NCBI GenBank assembly: GCA_902580225.1
Contig: CACHJU010000006.1
Location: 1-64,000 of the forward strand
Length of the DNA: 64,000 bases
Reading direction: 5' to 3'
Source of the DNA: an uncultured Verrucomicrobiota bacterium
GTDB lineage: Bacteria > Verrucomicrobiota > Verrucomicrobiia > Opitutales > Seribacteraceae
Shown: positions 37,270-46,674 of the stretch, one piece after another
How the letters are laid out: every line of letters starts with the position of its first letter
Position numbering within the stretch: the first letter of the stretch is position 1
Program-made: the position numbers and the translations under genes
Notes under the pieces: model-generated
What the model was told of the DNA's origin: nothing
What the model saw: only the letters and a program-made list of their open reading frames with translations
Databases searched by the model: none

Positions 37270-40053
37270 GTGTTTACCACTCGATCAAGTTTGTTATCAT
37301 TGTTAATTTTTTTTGTTTTTATCACAAAAATTAATGCAAATATGGGTGATAAGATTTTTTCCCTCAAAATTAAGCCCTTATTTGAAAGCAAATGCTTCGC
37401 CTGTCATAGTCAAAAGGAGGGTAAGGTCAAGGGGGATTTAGATCTTACCTCGCTTGAGAATATATTTATTGGAGGTGAAACATCTGACCGTGTACTGATC
37501 CCTGGGGACCCAAATGGAAGCCTACTTTTAAGTGCGGTAAAATGGCTTGATCCAGAGTATGAAATGCCCCCAAAAGAGAATGATCGCCTTAGTTCTCAAC
37601 AAGTGGAATGGGTACGCCAATGGATTGAATTAGGTGCTCCCTGGCCTGATCTGGCGATTCAAAAAAAATATCGGGCCGAAGAAAGAAGGAAAAAAATTAC
37701 GGAGGAAGGAGAGATCGTCGATACCAGTGGTGGTCTATCCTACGAATGGACATATCGGCGCTACAAACCGGAAGACCTGTGGGCATTTAAGCCCATATCC
37801 AAACTCAATCCTCCAACTTCCCATCATCCTATTGATTGGTTCATCCATGAATCTTTGAGTCCAGCAAAATTCAAACCAGCCAAAGAAGCGGATTTCAGAA
37901 CCTTGATCAAAAGAGCTTACTTTGATCTGCATGGGCTGCCTCCCACCCCTTATGAAATTTTCTTATTCCGAAATAAATGGGATAAAGATTCGGATCATGC
38001 ATGGGAAAGTTTAATCGATGAACTTTTGATTAGCCCCCATTTTGGTGAACGCACAGCTCAGCATTGGCTAGATGTTGCACGTTATGCAGACACAGCTGGT
38101 CTTTCCAATGATTATGAACGTTCTAACATGTGGCGGTACCGGGATTATGTGGTTCGTTCATTTAATGATGACAAAGCCTATAATCAATTTATCATTGAAC
38201 AAATTGCCGGCGACGAACTTTGGGAAAAGCAAGAAGAGCAGGATAAAGACCCAGAATTATTGATTGCGTCATCGTTTTTGCGAATGGGAGCCTGGGATCC
38301 AGCTATGGTATTGAAACCACAAGCCAGACAGCTTTACTTGGATGATGTGGTCAACGCGGTGGGACAAACTTTTCTAAGTACAACCATGAGATGCTTTAAA
38401 TGTCATGATCATAAATTTGATCCCCTTCCAACCAAAGACTATTACAGAATGTACTCCGTTTTCAGTGCCACACAACTGGCCGAAAGAGAAGCCCCGTTTC
38501 TGCAGGAGGAAAATAAAAATGGACTGCATTCAGGAAAAAAATTCACCGAACAAATGCTCGCATTTGCTAAAGATAAATATCATCACTTGCTGGATAAACA
38601 GGAATCCGCCGCCAAGAAATGGTTCAAAGAACAGGGCAAAAAATATCTTAATGAAGAGAAGCGCCGTAGTTTACCAGATGAAGAAAAGCCTCCTCGATAT
38701 GTGGGACTTACTCCTGCTGAAACGGGTAGACTGAAAGTGAGAAAACAGGATGATTGGATTTGGAGTCGAAGGTTGGAACGCTATGAACCCCTGACCCAAA
38801 GCGTCTATAATGGACCCGTACCTAAAAGCCTGAATTCCCGTAAAATGCGGATGCCCAAAAAAGTTCCCAACTCCCCGATTCCTCAGTCTAAAATCCTTAT
38901 GGGAGGGGCGATTGAAGCACCTGATGCGGTGGTAACCCCAGGCGTTTTGAGTGCCCTTGGATTGGCCACTTCAGACAATGAAAATGATCTCTATGCTCTG
39001 ACAGAAGCAAGAAATGGCAGAAGACTTGGCCTTGCCCAATGGATTGCTCATCCCAAGAATCAGTTAACTGCCCGATCCATTGTCAACCGTGTATGGCAGA
39101 GACATTTTGGAAAACCATTAGCGGGCAATCCAAATAATTTTGGTGCAAAAGGAAAAAAACCCACTCATCCAAAACTGCTGGATTGGCTCGCTAAGGATTT
39201 TGTGGAAAACGGATGGAAATTTAAGCGGCTTCATAAATTGATCATGACCTCAAAAGCCTATCGAATGAGTACGCACCATCCCGAAATGAAAAGGTTACAA
39301 AATATCGACCCTGACAATCATCTTCTTGCGTACCGGGAACCCCGTCGCCTTTCTGCAGAAGAATTAAGAGACTCGATGCTTGTGAGTACAGGGGAACTGA
39401 ACCGTGAAATTGGCGGGCTTCCCATCATGCCGGAAATCAATATGGAGGTGGCACTACAACCGAGAATGATTCAATTCTCCATTGCCCCTGCTTACCAGCC
39501 TTCCCAATCACCAAAAGAAAGAAACAGAAGAACGCTGTACGCCTATCGCGTACGGGGCCAGCCCGATCCGTTCCTCGAATTGTTCAATCAACCCAACCCC
39601 AATGATTCTTGTGAGGACAGAGTCTCAGAATCAGTAAGTCCACAGGCTTTTACTCTTCTTAACAGCGATCTGATGAATGACCGCGCCACCGCTCTTGCTA
39701 TTCGGATTAATAAAGAGACTCAAGACTTACATACTCAAATCAAACGTGCGGTCCAATTAGTCTTTGGAAGAGTTCCTTCTTCCCAGGAATGGAACCGTTT
39801 AGAAAAATATGTAATGAGAATGACCTCTTATCATCAGTCTCATAAACCGGAATCAAAAGTCTATCCGACTTCCATCACCCGTTCCTTAGTTGAAGAAAAC
39901 ACAGGTGAATCTTTTGAATATGAAGAAATCCTTCCAGCTTTCAAAAATTATAAAGCGGATAAGAAAGCTCACGAGGTCAATCATTCCACGCGGGCCCTAG
40001 CCGACCTCTGCCTCATTTTGTTCAATTCCAACGAATTTATGTATGTCTATTAA
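37270..40053 (+). CDS. DUF1549/DUF1553 exported cytochrome (PSD1-type)
   Basis: This 927-residue exported protein starts at a GTG followed by a hydrophobic leader. The N-terminal planctomycete-type cytochrome C domain has CFACH (Cys42, Cys45, His46). The DUF1549 block carries SPHFGERTAQHWLDVARYAD and a second heme motif CFKCH (Cys375, Cys378, His379) in CHDHKFDPLPTKDYYRMYSV. The DUF1553 block contains LAQWIAHPKNQLTARSIVNR and RRLSAEELRDSML. No function is established for the family. The end overlaps the DUF1501 gene by 11 bases, the standard partner arrangement in PVC genomes. Confidence 0.93.
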   Translation: MFTTRSSLLSLLIFFVFITKINANMGDKIFSLKIKPLFESKCFACHSQKEGKVKGDLDLTSLENIFIGGETSDRVLIPGDPNGSLLLSAVKWLDPEYEMPPKENDRLSSQQVEWVRQWIELGAPWPDLAIQKKYRAEERRKKITEEGEIVDTSGGLSYEWTYRRYKPEDLWAFKPISKLNPPTSHHPIDWFIHESLSPAKFKPAKEADFRTLIKRAYFDLHGLPPTPYEIFLFRNKWDKDSDHAWESLIDELLISPHFGERTAQHWLDVARYADTAGLSNDYERSNMWRYRDYVVRSFNDDKAYNQFIIEQIAGDELWEKQEEQDKDPELLIASSFLRMGAWDPAMVLKPQARQLYLDDVVNAVGQTFLSTTMRCFKCHDHKFDPLPTKDYYRMYSVFSATQLAEREAPFLQEENKNGLHSGKKFTEQMLAFAKDKYHHLLDKQESAAKKWFKEQGKKYLNEEKRRSLPDEEKPPRYVGLTPAETGRLKVRKQDDWIWSRRLERYEPLTQSVYNGPVPKSLNSRKMRMPKKVPNSPIPQSKILMGGAIEAPDAVVTPGVLSALGLATSDNENDLYALTEARNGRRLGLAQWIAHPKNQLTARSIVNRVWQRHFGKPLAGNPNNFGAKGKKPTHPKLLDWLAKDFVENGWKFKRLHKLIMTSKAYRMSTHHPEMKRLQNIDPDNHLLAYREPRRLSAEELRDSMLVSTGELNREIGGLPIMPEINMEVALQPRMIQFSIAPAYQPSQSPKERNRRTLYAYRVRGQPDPFLELFNQPNPNDSCEDRVSESVSPQAFTLLNSDLMNDRATALAIRINKETQDLHTQIKRAVQLVFGRVPSSQEWNRLEKYVMRMTSYHQSHKPESKVYPTSITRSLVEENTGESFEYEEILPAFKNYKADKKAHEVNHSTRALADLCLILFNSNEFMYVY

Positions 40054-41449
40054 TATGAATGTGCCTGTTTCAATTCCCTCTTTAAATCGTCGCGATTTTC
40101 TTTATGGCATGACCTCTTCTCTTGGCTCCTTAGCCATGACCGACCTATTGGCTCAAGATAGGGCATCCGGAAGTGGTCTAAAAAAACCAATGCATGAACC
40201 TAAGGCAAAAAATGTAATTATGCTATTTATGGAGGGCGGGCCAAGTCAGGTCGATACCTTTGACCCAAAGCCCAAACTAAACTCTCTTCACAAGGCCGAG
40301 TCTAAACGGACGGGTACTCTAGAATCTGGAAATAAATTTTTTGTAGGCAGCCCATACGGAACTCGAAAAGTTGGTAAATCCGGATTGGATATGAGTGATC
40401 AATGGGAACATCTTCCTGGAGTGGCCGATGAGTTATGTAATTACAGAGGTTGCTTCGCAGAGTCACTTAATCATCCGGAAGCACTCTTTCACATGAACAC
40501 AGGTAGCCGCTTGGGTGGGGATCCGGCTCTAGGTGCCTGGGTTAATTACGGGCTTGGATCACATAATCAAAATTTACCCGGTTATGTCGTAATGACTGAG
40601 CTCGCTCTACCCCAAGGGGGATCACGAAATTGGTCCAATGGTTTTCTCCCAGGTCAGTACCAGGGAACAAGGCTCAGACCCACCGGTTCCCCCATCCTTG
40701 ATTTACAGGGACCATCTCATAAGAATCGTTCACATCAAAGACAAACTTTTGATGAAATCGCATTCCTCAATGAACAACATGCAATAAAACATCCCTATCA
40801 TAAAGAACTGGAAACGAGGATGCAAAGCTATGAACTGGCTTATCGCATGCAAATGGAAGTACCAGGTGTAATCGATTTGGAAGGGGAATCTGAAAAGACT
40901 AAGGAAACCTACGGTCTCAATCGAAAAGAAACTTCCGTGTTCGGAAAACAATGCCTTATGGCGAGAAGACTGGTTGAAAAGGGAGTCCGCTTTGTTCAGA
41001 TATTCTCCGGGGGATGGGATAGCCATGACTATTTAGAGCGGGCCCATGCTGCCCGTATAAGAAGTGTCGATCAACCGATGACTGCCCTGATCAAAGATTT
41101 AAAATCAAGGGGCATGCTTAAAGATACGCTTGTTCTTTGGATGGGTGAATTTGGAAGAACTCCGGATAATAACCGGAGAGGAGGTGTCTACGCAATCGGA
41201 CGAGGTCATAACAATAAAGCCATGACTATTCTCATGGCAGGTGGAGGGGTCAAACCTGGGGCAATTGTAGGCGGAACCGATGACATTGGTGCAGAAGCAG
41301 TCGATGTCGCCCATCCTATTCGAGATTTTCATGTTACCTTACTTCATCTTCTTGGACTGGATGATAATAAACTAACCTACTTTCATGGAGGCAGGTACAA
41401 GCAGCTAAGTCAATTTGGAGGTCAGGTCATCAAAGAGCTGATTGCCTGA
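40043..41449 (+). CDS. DUF1501 protein with Tat-type signal
   Basis: This 468-residue protein has a twin-arginine-like signal (NRRDFLYGMTSSLGSLAM) and the DUF1501 core VIMLFMEGGPSQVDTFDPKP, then GSRLGGDPALGAWVNYGLG, FSGGWDSHDYL and LWMGEFGRTPDNN. The fold is related to alkaline phosphatases and sulfatases, but the family reaction is not known. It overlaps the DUF1549/DUF1553 gene by 11 bases, so the two proteins are made together. Both are exported and may form one complex, which is inferred. Confidence 0.93.
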   Translation: MSINMNVPVSIPSLNRRDFLYGMTSSLGSLAMTDLLAQDRASGSGLKKPMHEPKAKNVIMLFMEGGPSQVDTFDPKPKLNSLHKAESKRTGTLESGNKFFVGSPYGTRKVGKSGLDMSDQWEHLPGVADELCNYRGCFAESLNHPEALFHMNTGSRLGGDPALGAWVNYGLGSHNQNLPGYVVMTELALPQGGSRNWSNGFLPGQYQGTRLRPTGSPILDLQGPSHKNRSHQRQTFDEIAFLNEQHAIKHPYHKELETRMQSYELAYRMQMEVPGVIDLEGESEKTKETYGLNRKETSVFGKQCLMARRLVEKGVRFVQIFSGGWDSHDYLERAHAARIRSVDQPMTALIKDLKSRGMLKDTLVLWMGEFGRTPDNNRRGGVYAIGRGHNNKAMTILMAGGGVKPGAIVGGTDDIGAEAVDVAHPIRDFHVTLLHLLGLDDNKLTYFHGGRYKQLSQFGGQVIKELIA

Positions 41450-41461
41450 TCATTTTCATTG

Positions 41462-41647
41462 ATGATAAGGATCCTTTTGGCTTTACCTTTTCTTTTGATG
41501 TCAGCCTTTTGCATATTTGGATTCCTTGCTTCCTTCGAACTAACCAAGCCTCTAGAACGATTACCATGGCAATGCATGTACGGGGTTATTGGACTGGTTT
41601 CCATTCTTTCCTTTCTCCTCATTGTAAAACCCAAAAGAAAATTATAA
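41462..41647 (+). CDS. small two-helix membrane protein
   Basis: This ORF of about 61 residues starts at the ATG at 41462. It has two hydrophobic helices (IRILLALPFLLMSAFCIFGF and MYGVIGLVSILSFLLIV) and ends KPKRKL, so the C-terminus is likely cytoplasmic. It starts 13 bases after the DUF1501 stop and is followed closely by a sulfatase gene, so it is probably a real gene in the transcript. Function unknown. Confidence 0.6.
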   Translation: MIRILLALPFLLMSAFCIFGFLASFELTKPLERLPWQCMYGVIGLVSILSFLLIVKPKRKL

Positions 41648-41664
41648 ACTCACTAAAAAGATCC

Positions 41665-43338
41665 ATGAAATTTATTTCCTTCCTTGGTCCTTTTTTCCTT
41701 ACGCTTCTAAGTACAACCCAGGGCAAAAAACCAAACATTCTCTACATCATGTCGGATGATCATGCAGCACATGGAATATCAGCCTATGGAGGACGTTTAG
41801 CCAAAATCGCCCCAACCCCCAACCTCGACCGCCTTGCAAAAGAAGGAGCTCTTTTTAAAAACGCCTTCTGCACTAATTCAATCTGCTCACCTTCCCGTGC
41901 CTGCGTCCTGACCGGACAATATAATCACACAAATGGAGCAGTCGACCTCAGTGGTAAAGTACTCCCAGGCAAGCAAATGCTCGCTATTGAAATGGGTAAA
42001 GCAGGCTATGAAACCGCTATGATCGGAAAGTGGCACCTCAAAGTCGAACCCAAGGACTTTAACTACTACTGTGTGCTACCTGGACAAGGCAAATACCACG
42101 GCCCCTCCTTTCGAATTCGAGGAGAAAAGCCATGGGGGAAAAACCTGATCGAATTTCCAGAAAAACATTCCACAGATGCCATCACCGACTTGACCCTTGA
42201 TTGGCTTAAGAAAAGAAAGGATGACAAACCTTTCTTTCTGATGCATCACTACAAGGCTCCTCATGATTACTTTGAAAATGCAGAAAGATATGAAAATTAT
42301 CTTGCTAATATTGATATTCCGGAACCTCCCACTCTTGGGAAACGAAATCCCCAATTCGGATCTCTCGCCACCCGCGGAGACAATGATGAGTTAATTCCCC
42401 ATATCGGAACATCCATTGGAAATCGTAACCCCCGGCGATCCTACCTGCGTGATCTACCCGAAAGATTCCCTAAAGAATTTCCTGAAAATTATGATCCTAA
42501 CAATTTTACCAATGAAGAAAATACTCGTCTTGCCTACAACGCCTATCTCAAAAAATTTCTTAGGTGCGTAAAGGGAATTGATGATAATCTAGGTCGCCTG
42601 TTTACCCATCTTGAAGCCAGTGGCCAAATGGATAATACCTTAATTGTATATACCGCGGATCAGGGCTTCATGCTCGGCGAACATGATTATCAGGATAAAC
42701 GATGGATGTATGAGGAATCCATGCGGATGCCCCTTATGGTTCGTTTTCCAAAATCCATTCAATCAGGCCAGAAATTTGATTCGATTATTGAAAATGTGGA
42801 CTTCGCCCCCACCCTGCTCGACTTTGCCGGTGCGTCTATCCCAAAGTCTGTCCAGGGTCGTTCATTCAAAAGTATACTTGAAACTGGAAAAGAAAAAAAA
42901 GTATGGAAAAAAGCCGCTTATTATCGCTACTGGATGCACATGGCTCATCATGATAATCCCGCCCACATTGGAATGAGAACCAAGCGTTATAAACTCATTT
43001 ACTTTTATGGGTGTAATTATCAAGGAGATTACCAGACACCGGCAGGATGGGAATTGTACGATATGGAAAAGGATCCTCAGGAAACCAAAAATATCTACGA
43101 TGATCCAAAAAACGCCAAGCTTGTCAACTCACTCAAGAGTTGGATGGTAAAACTGCGAAAAAAGGTGGGAGATGATGGATCCCATTATCCAGCATGCGAA
43201 GAGATTGTTCAGGAGTTTTGGGACTACAGTGAAGCAGATCAGGAAAAAGCCAAAAAAATATCTGGAGAGTATTTATCCAGAAGACAGGCTGAGCTTACAT
43301 CAGGATTGTTCAACCCCAAGACCTTTGGGAAACCTTAA
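41665..43338 (+). CDS. sulfatase, choline/N-acetylglucosamine-6-sulfatase-like
   Basis: This sulfatase has 557 residues from the ATG at 41665, which gives a clean signal peptide (MKFISFLGPFFLTLLSTTQG); the longer in-frame extension reads unlike protein. Then come PNILYIMSDDHAAHG and the signature CSPSR with Cys74 as expected formylglycine in CTNSICSPSRACVLTG. MIGKWHLK, then YTADQGFMLGEHDYQDKRWM, which carries the later metal ligands, and EESMRMPLMVRFP follow. The DQG loop and the RWMYEESMRMPL block recall glucosamine-6-sulfatase-like enzymes. It is the first of eight sulfatases in a row. Target glycan unknown. Confidence 0.92.
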   Translation: MKFISFLGPFFLTLLSTTQGKKPNILYIMSDDHAAHGISAYGGRLAKIAPTPNLDRLAKEGALFKNAFCTNSICSPSRACVLTGQYNHTNGAVDLSGKVLPGKQMLAIEMGKAGYETAMIGKWHLKVEPKDFNYYCVLPGQGKYHGPSFRIRGEKPWGKNLIEFPEKHSTDAITDLTLDWLKKRKDDKPFFLMHHYKAPHDYFENAERYENYLANIDIPEPPTLGKRNPQFGSLATRGDNDELIPHIGTSIGNRNPRRSYLRDLPERFPKEFPENYDPNNFTNEENTRLAYNAYLKKFLRCVKGIDDNLGRLFTHLEASGQMDNTLIVYTADQGFMLGEHDYQDKRWMYEESMRMPLMVRFPKSIQSGQKFDSIIENVDFAPTLLDFAGASIPKSVQGRSFKSILETGKEKKVWKKAAYYRYWMHMAHHDNPAHIGMRTKRYKLIYFYGCNYQGDYQTPAGWELYDMEKDPQETKNIYDDPKNAKLVNSLKSWMVKLRKKVGDDGSHYPACEEIVQEFWDYSEADQEKAKKISGEYLSRRQAELTSGLFNPKTFGKP

Positions 43339-43425
43339 TTTATAATTCTCTAAACTATTGACTTCTCTACATGTTTGATCATTCGATTGAGGCGTTCTTG
43401 GCTAGTCACAAACACCCTCAATCAA

Positions 43426-44997
43426 ATGAAAAATATTAATTTTCTATTCCAGCTTTCCCTTTGCATATTTTCATGCTGCCTTATTTATGGAAAAAAACAG
43501 CCCAACCTGATCGTCTATATGATCGACGATTTGGGATGGAATCAAATCAGTGCAAAACAGGTCACAATGGGAACCCATACCGGTTCATTCATTACCCCCA
43601 ATATAGAGAAAATTGCCAATCAAGGTTTGAGTTTTACTTATGCCTACACCCAACCCAATTGCGCACCCTCCCGTGCAGCCATGCTGTCGGGACAATATCC
43701 TGCCCGGGTAAACAACAGCGTGTATGTTGTCGGGAACCTAAACCGGAACCAAAAACCGGGCATCACCAAGGAAGAAGCAAATTTCACCGGCCCAAGTCAA
43801 AGTGAAGATGTTGCCTCCTCAGCTGTAACGATTGCTGAGGCACTTAAAAAAAATGGATACAACACTGCACATATTGGTAAATATCATGTGGGTGGTCACG
43901 GCACGGATAAAACAATGCCTGAAAATCAGGGGTTCGACATCAATATTGGAGGATATTCGCAAGGTCACCAACCCACCTGCTTTTCCAAAAAGATTAATGA
44001 TTCCTGGCAATTCGCAAGACTTGGGCAGGGAGACTTCGACCGCTTTGCCAAACCCTACACGGAAGCGTATGTCGAACAGTATGGAATCCCCAAGAGTCAG
44101 GTTGGGAAACCCAAACATGTTTGTGATGCCTTGGCCGATGCAATGGAAGAAACAGTGGATACGCTGGCTGCCAAAAATAAACCTTTCTATTTACAACTCT
44201 ATGCTTATGCGGTTCATGGACCCGTACAGTCCAGGCCAGACCTCAAAGAAGCCGCACAAAAACGTCTGGATGCAAAGAATTCTAGAAGAGCTAATTTAGC
44301 CGGATTCATATTCGGAATGGATGCAGTCCTGGGAAGACTCCTTGATACGATCGAAGACCCAAATGGGGATGGGGATGTAGGTGATAGCATCGCTCAGGAC
44401 ACCTTGATCATTTTCACCTCAGACAATGGAGGTACTCATGGTGACAACCTTCCTTTGCGTGGCGTGAAAGGAATGTTTACTGAAGGTGGGATACGTGTTC
44501 CCCTAATTGCCTATTGGCCTGGTATTATCCCCGCGAATACGGTTAGTAACAGGATGATTCACGGAATCGATTTTTACCCCACTCTCCTTGAACTTGCTGG
44601 AAATTCCTGGCTTCCACCCGCAAAAAAACACCCATTAGATGGAGAATCTTTTTCTAAATTTCTTCACAACCCAAAACTTACTGATAAACGTTCTCCCATC
44701 TTTTATTTGTTTCCAGGATACATGGATGTGCGAGCCCAACCCTGCGTCGTCGTAATTGATGAAATCGAAAATAAACGCTATAAATTACTTTATTACTACG
44801 AAACCAATGCATGGGAACTTTATAACCTGACTGATGATATTGGAGAAGACCAAAACATAATCAAAAAACATCCCGAGCTTGCCTCCAGTCTGTCAAAAAA
44901 GATTCAAGACTGGCTCGGACAAAATCATCCAACTTGGAAACCAAAATTTCCAATTTCTAAAAAAGACGGTAAACCCGTTCTGCCCAAGTTTTTGTAA
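43426..44997 (+). CDS. sulfatase
   Basis: This sulfatase has 523 residues from the ATG at 43426, chosen for its signal peptide (about 1-22). An upstream TTG extension is possible but unlikely. LIVYMIDDLGWNQIS holds the metal-binding Asp pair. The signature CAPSR has Cys79 as expected formylglycine in TQPNCAPSRAAMLSG. HIGKYHVGGHG replaces the usual GKWHLG, with Tyr for Trp. FTSDNGGTHGDNLPLRGVKG is the second metal loop. The C-terminal sub-domain includes ETNAWELYNLTDDIGEDQNI. Target glycan unknown. Confidence 0.92.
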   Translation: MKNINFLFQLSLCIFSCCLIYGKKQPNLIVYMIDDLGWNQISAKQVTMGTHTGSFITPNIEKIANQGLSFTYAYTQPNCAPSRAAMLSGQYPARVNNSVYVVGNLNRNQKPGITKEEANFTGPSQSEDVASSAVTIAEALKKNGYNTAHIGKYHVGGHGTDKTMPENQGFDINIGGYSQGHQPTCFSKKINDSWQFARLGQGDFDRFAKPYTEAYVEQYGIPKSQVGKPKHVCDALADAMEETVDTLAAKNKPFYLQLYAYAVHGPVQSRPDLKEAAQKRLDAKNSRRANLAGFIFGMDAVLGRLLDTIEDPNGDGDVGDSIAQDTLIIFTSDNGGTHGDNLPLRGVKGMFTEGGIRVPLIAYWPGIIPANTVSNRMIHGIDFYPTLLELAGNSWLPPAKKHPLDGESFSKFLHNPKLTDKRSPIFYLFPGYMDVRAQPCVVVIDEIENKRYKLLYYYETNAWELYNLTDDIGEDQNIIKKHPELASSLSKKIQDWLGQNHPTWKPKFPISKKDGKPVLPKFL

Positions 44998-45045
44998 GCA
45001 AAACTTTTTCCTGTTAAATTATTTATACAACAGGAAGTTGATTAA

Positions 45046-46542
45046 ATGAACAAAATATACTTCGTAATGTTTCTAATTGTTGCGATGGTTTCGACAATCT
45101 CAGCTGAAGAGCGTCCCAATATCCTTTGGTTTGTAATCGATGACATGTCCGCCAATTTCTCCTGTTACGGAGAAAAAACCACTGAAACTCCTCATGTGGA
45201 TAGACTGGCAAAAGAAGGTTTATTATTTACCCGTGCCTATGCAACCTCTCCAGTCTGCTCCACTTTTCGATCCTCTTTGATTACCGGAATGTACCAAAAT
45301 TCGATCAAAGCTCATCATCACAGGAGTGGCAGAGGAAAAAATAACATTCAACTACCTGATGGAGTGAGACCCATTCCTGAAATTTTTCAGGAAGCAGGAT
45401 ATTTTACATGCATTGGTAGTGGACTGGAAAATTTCGATTTTAGAAGCCTGCCAACCAAAACCAAAAGAAGAGGTAAAACGGACTATAATTTTGTTTGGGA
45501 TACCGAGATGTATAACAGTCATGACTGGTCCGACCGCAACGAGAACCAACCGTTTTTCATGCAGGTTCAATTGCACGGGGGGAAAATTCGGGGAGCCGCT
45601 GAAAAACACTATGAAATTCTTGAAAAAAGAATGGCAATCCAATTTGGACTTAAACCAACCTCCCACGATTTGGTTAAATTGCCACCCTATTATCCAAATG
45701 ATTCAGTTCTTCTCAGAGACTGGGCGACATATTTGGATACAGTTAGAATAACTGACTGGCATGTTGGTCAGGTTATCCAAAGGCTCCAAAAAGAGGGGAT
45801 TCTTGAAAAAACACTAATCATTTTCTTCACTGATCACGGGATCAGCCACGCCCGCGGAAAACAATTTCTCTATGATGAAGGTACTCACATTCCACTTGTA
45901 ATAAAAGGTCCAGGCGTTCCGAAAGGAGTAAAAAGGAACGATCTAATTGAGCATATTGATATTGCTGCACTTTCACTTGCAGCAGCTGGAATTAAAATAC
46001 CCGCGAAAATGGAAGGTCAAGATATTCTTTCTTTAAAGTACCAGCCAAAAAGATTCATCTTTGCCGCCCGTGACCGTTGTGGAGAAGCTGCGGATCAAAT
46101 TCGTTCAGTACGTTCCAAAGATTTCCTCTATATAAAGAACTTTTTCCCGGATAGACCACACCTGATGCCCAGTAATTATAAGGACTCTAAATTAATCATT
46201 AAGCGACTTCGTGAGCTCCATCTTAAAGGAAAAACAAATACCTTGGCCAACAAACTATTGTTCTCCCCAACCCGCTCAAGAGAAGAGCTTTATCTTTATA
46301 AGCAAGATCGATGGCAGACCAAGAATCTCGCGGAAAACAAAAAGTATGAAAAAACAATTTATGAAATGAGGAAAAACCTCTCCGAATGGATCGTACGAAC
46401 AGGAGATCCAGGACCAGAAACGCAGGAAGTTTATATTCTTGAAACCGAGGATCAAATGAGCACGACCGGAAACAAGGTTTCGAAAGAAATTTACCGAAAG
46501 AATTCAGAAATTTATAAAAAATGGCTTAAAGAAGGAAAATAG
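45046..46542 (+). CDS. sulfatase with unusual CxTxR signature
   Basis: This 498-residue exported protein has a leader (about 1-20) and PNILWFVIDDMSANF. The motif around the expected formylglycine is SPVCSTFRSSLITG, so Cys71 is followed by S-T-F-R instead of the normal x-P-x-R or x-A-x-R. The later metal loop is FTDHGISHARGKQFLYDEG, which looks intact. The rest matches the sulfatase fold, including QVQLHGGK and PLVIKGPG. Whether the cysteine is still converted is open. It lies between two normal sulfatases, 48 bases after one of them. Confidence 0.88.
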   Translation: MNKIYFVMFLIVAMVSTISAEERPNILWFVIDDMSANFSCYGEKTTETPHVDRLAKEGLLFTRAYATSPVCSTFRSSLITGMYQNSIKAHHHRSGRGKNNIQLPDGVRPIPEIFQEAGYFTCIGSGLENFDFRSLPTKTKRRGKTDYNFVWDTEMYNSHDWSDRNENQPFFMQVQLHGGKIRGAAEKHYEILEKRMAIQFGLKPTSHDLVKLPPYYPNDSVLLRDWATYLDTVRITDWHVGQVIQRLQKEGILEKTLIIFFTDHGISHARGKQFLYDEGTHIPLVIKGPGVPKGVKRNDLIEHIDIAALSLAAAGIKIPAKMEGQDILSLKYQPKRFIFAARDRCGEAADQIRSVRSKDFLYIKNFFPDRPHLMPSNYKDSKLIIKRLRELHLKGKTNTLANKLLFSPTRSREELYLYKQDRWQTKNLAENKKYEKTIYEMRKNLSEWIVRTGDPGPETQEVYILETEDQMSTTGNKVSKEIYRKNSEIYKKWLKEGK

Positions 46543-46553
46543 CTCAAACTTCT

Positions 46554-46642
46554 TGTCAGAGATGAGTATCTGTCAGAGTAATTAGATTTAGGACATTATT
46601 CTCCGAAACAATTTGAATTGCTATGTCATTACTATTGTAATG
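46554..46642 (+). promoter_or_regulatory. intergenic repeats before the PH-like membrane protein gene
   Basis: TGTCAGAG occurs twice as a direct repeat (46554-46561 and 46571-46578), 17 bases apart. A seven-base inverted repeat TCATTAC/GTAATGA with a TATT loop lies at 46626-46643. No T-run follows, so it is not an obvious terminator. They could be regulator sites, since the gene after them differs from its neighbours; support is only positional. Confidence 0.25.
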
Positions 46643-46674
46643 AATTTAAAGATAAATCCTCTCCCTCCATATAA

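Noticed and set aside
41509..41664. N-terminal extension of the sulfatase at 41665 back to 41509
   Set aside because: It overlaps the small membrane-protein gene and would bury the signal peptide that begins at 41665.
46626..46643. Rho-independent terminator at the TCATTAC/GTAATGA stem
   Set aside because: The stem is AT-rich and short and has no T-run after it.
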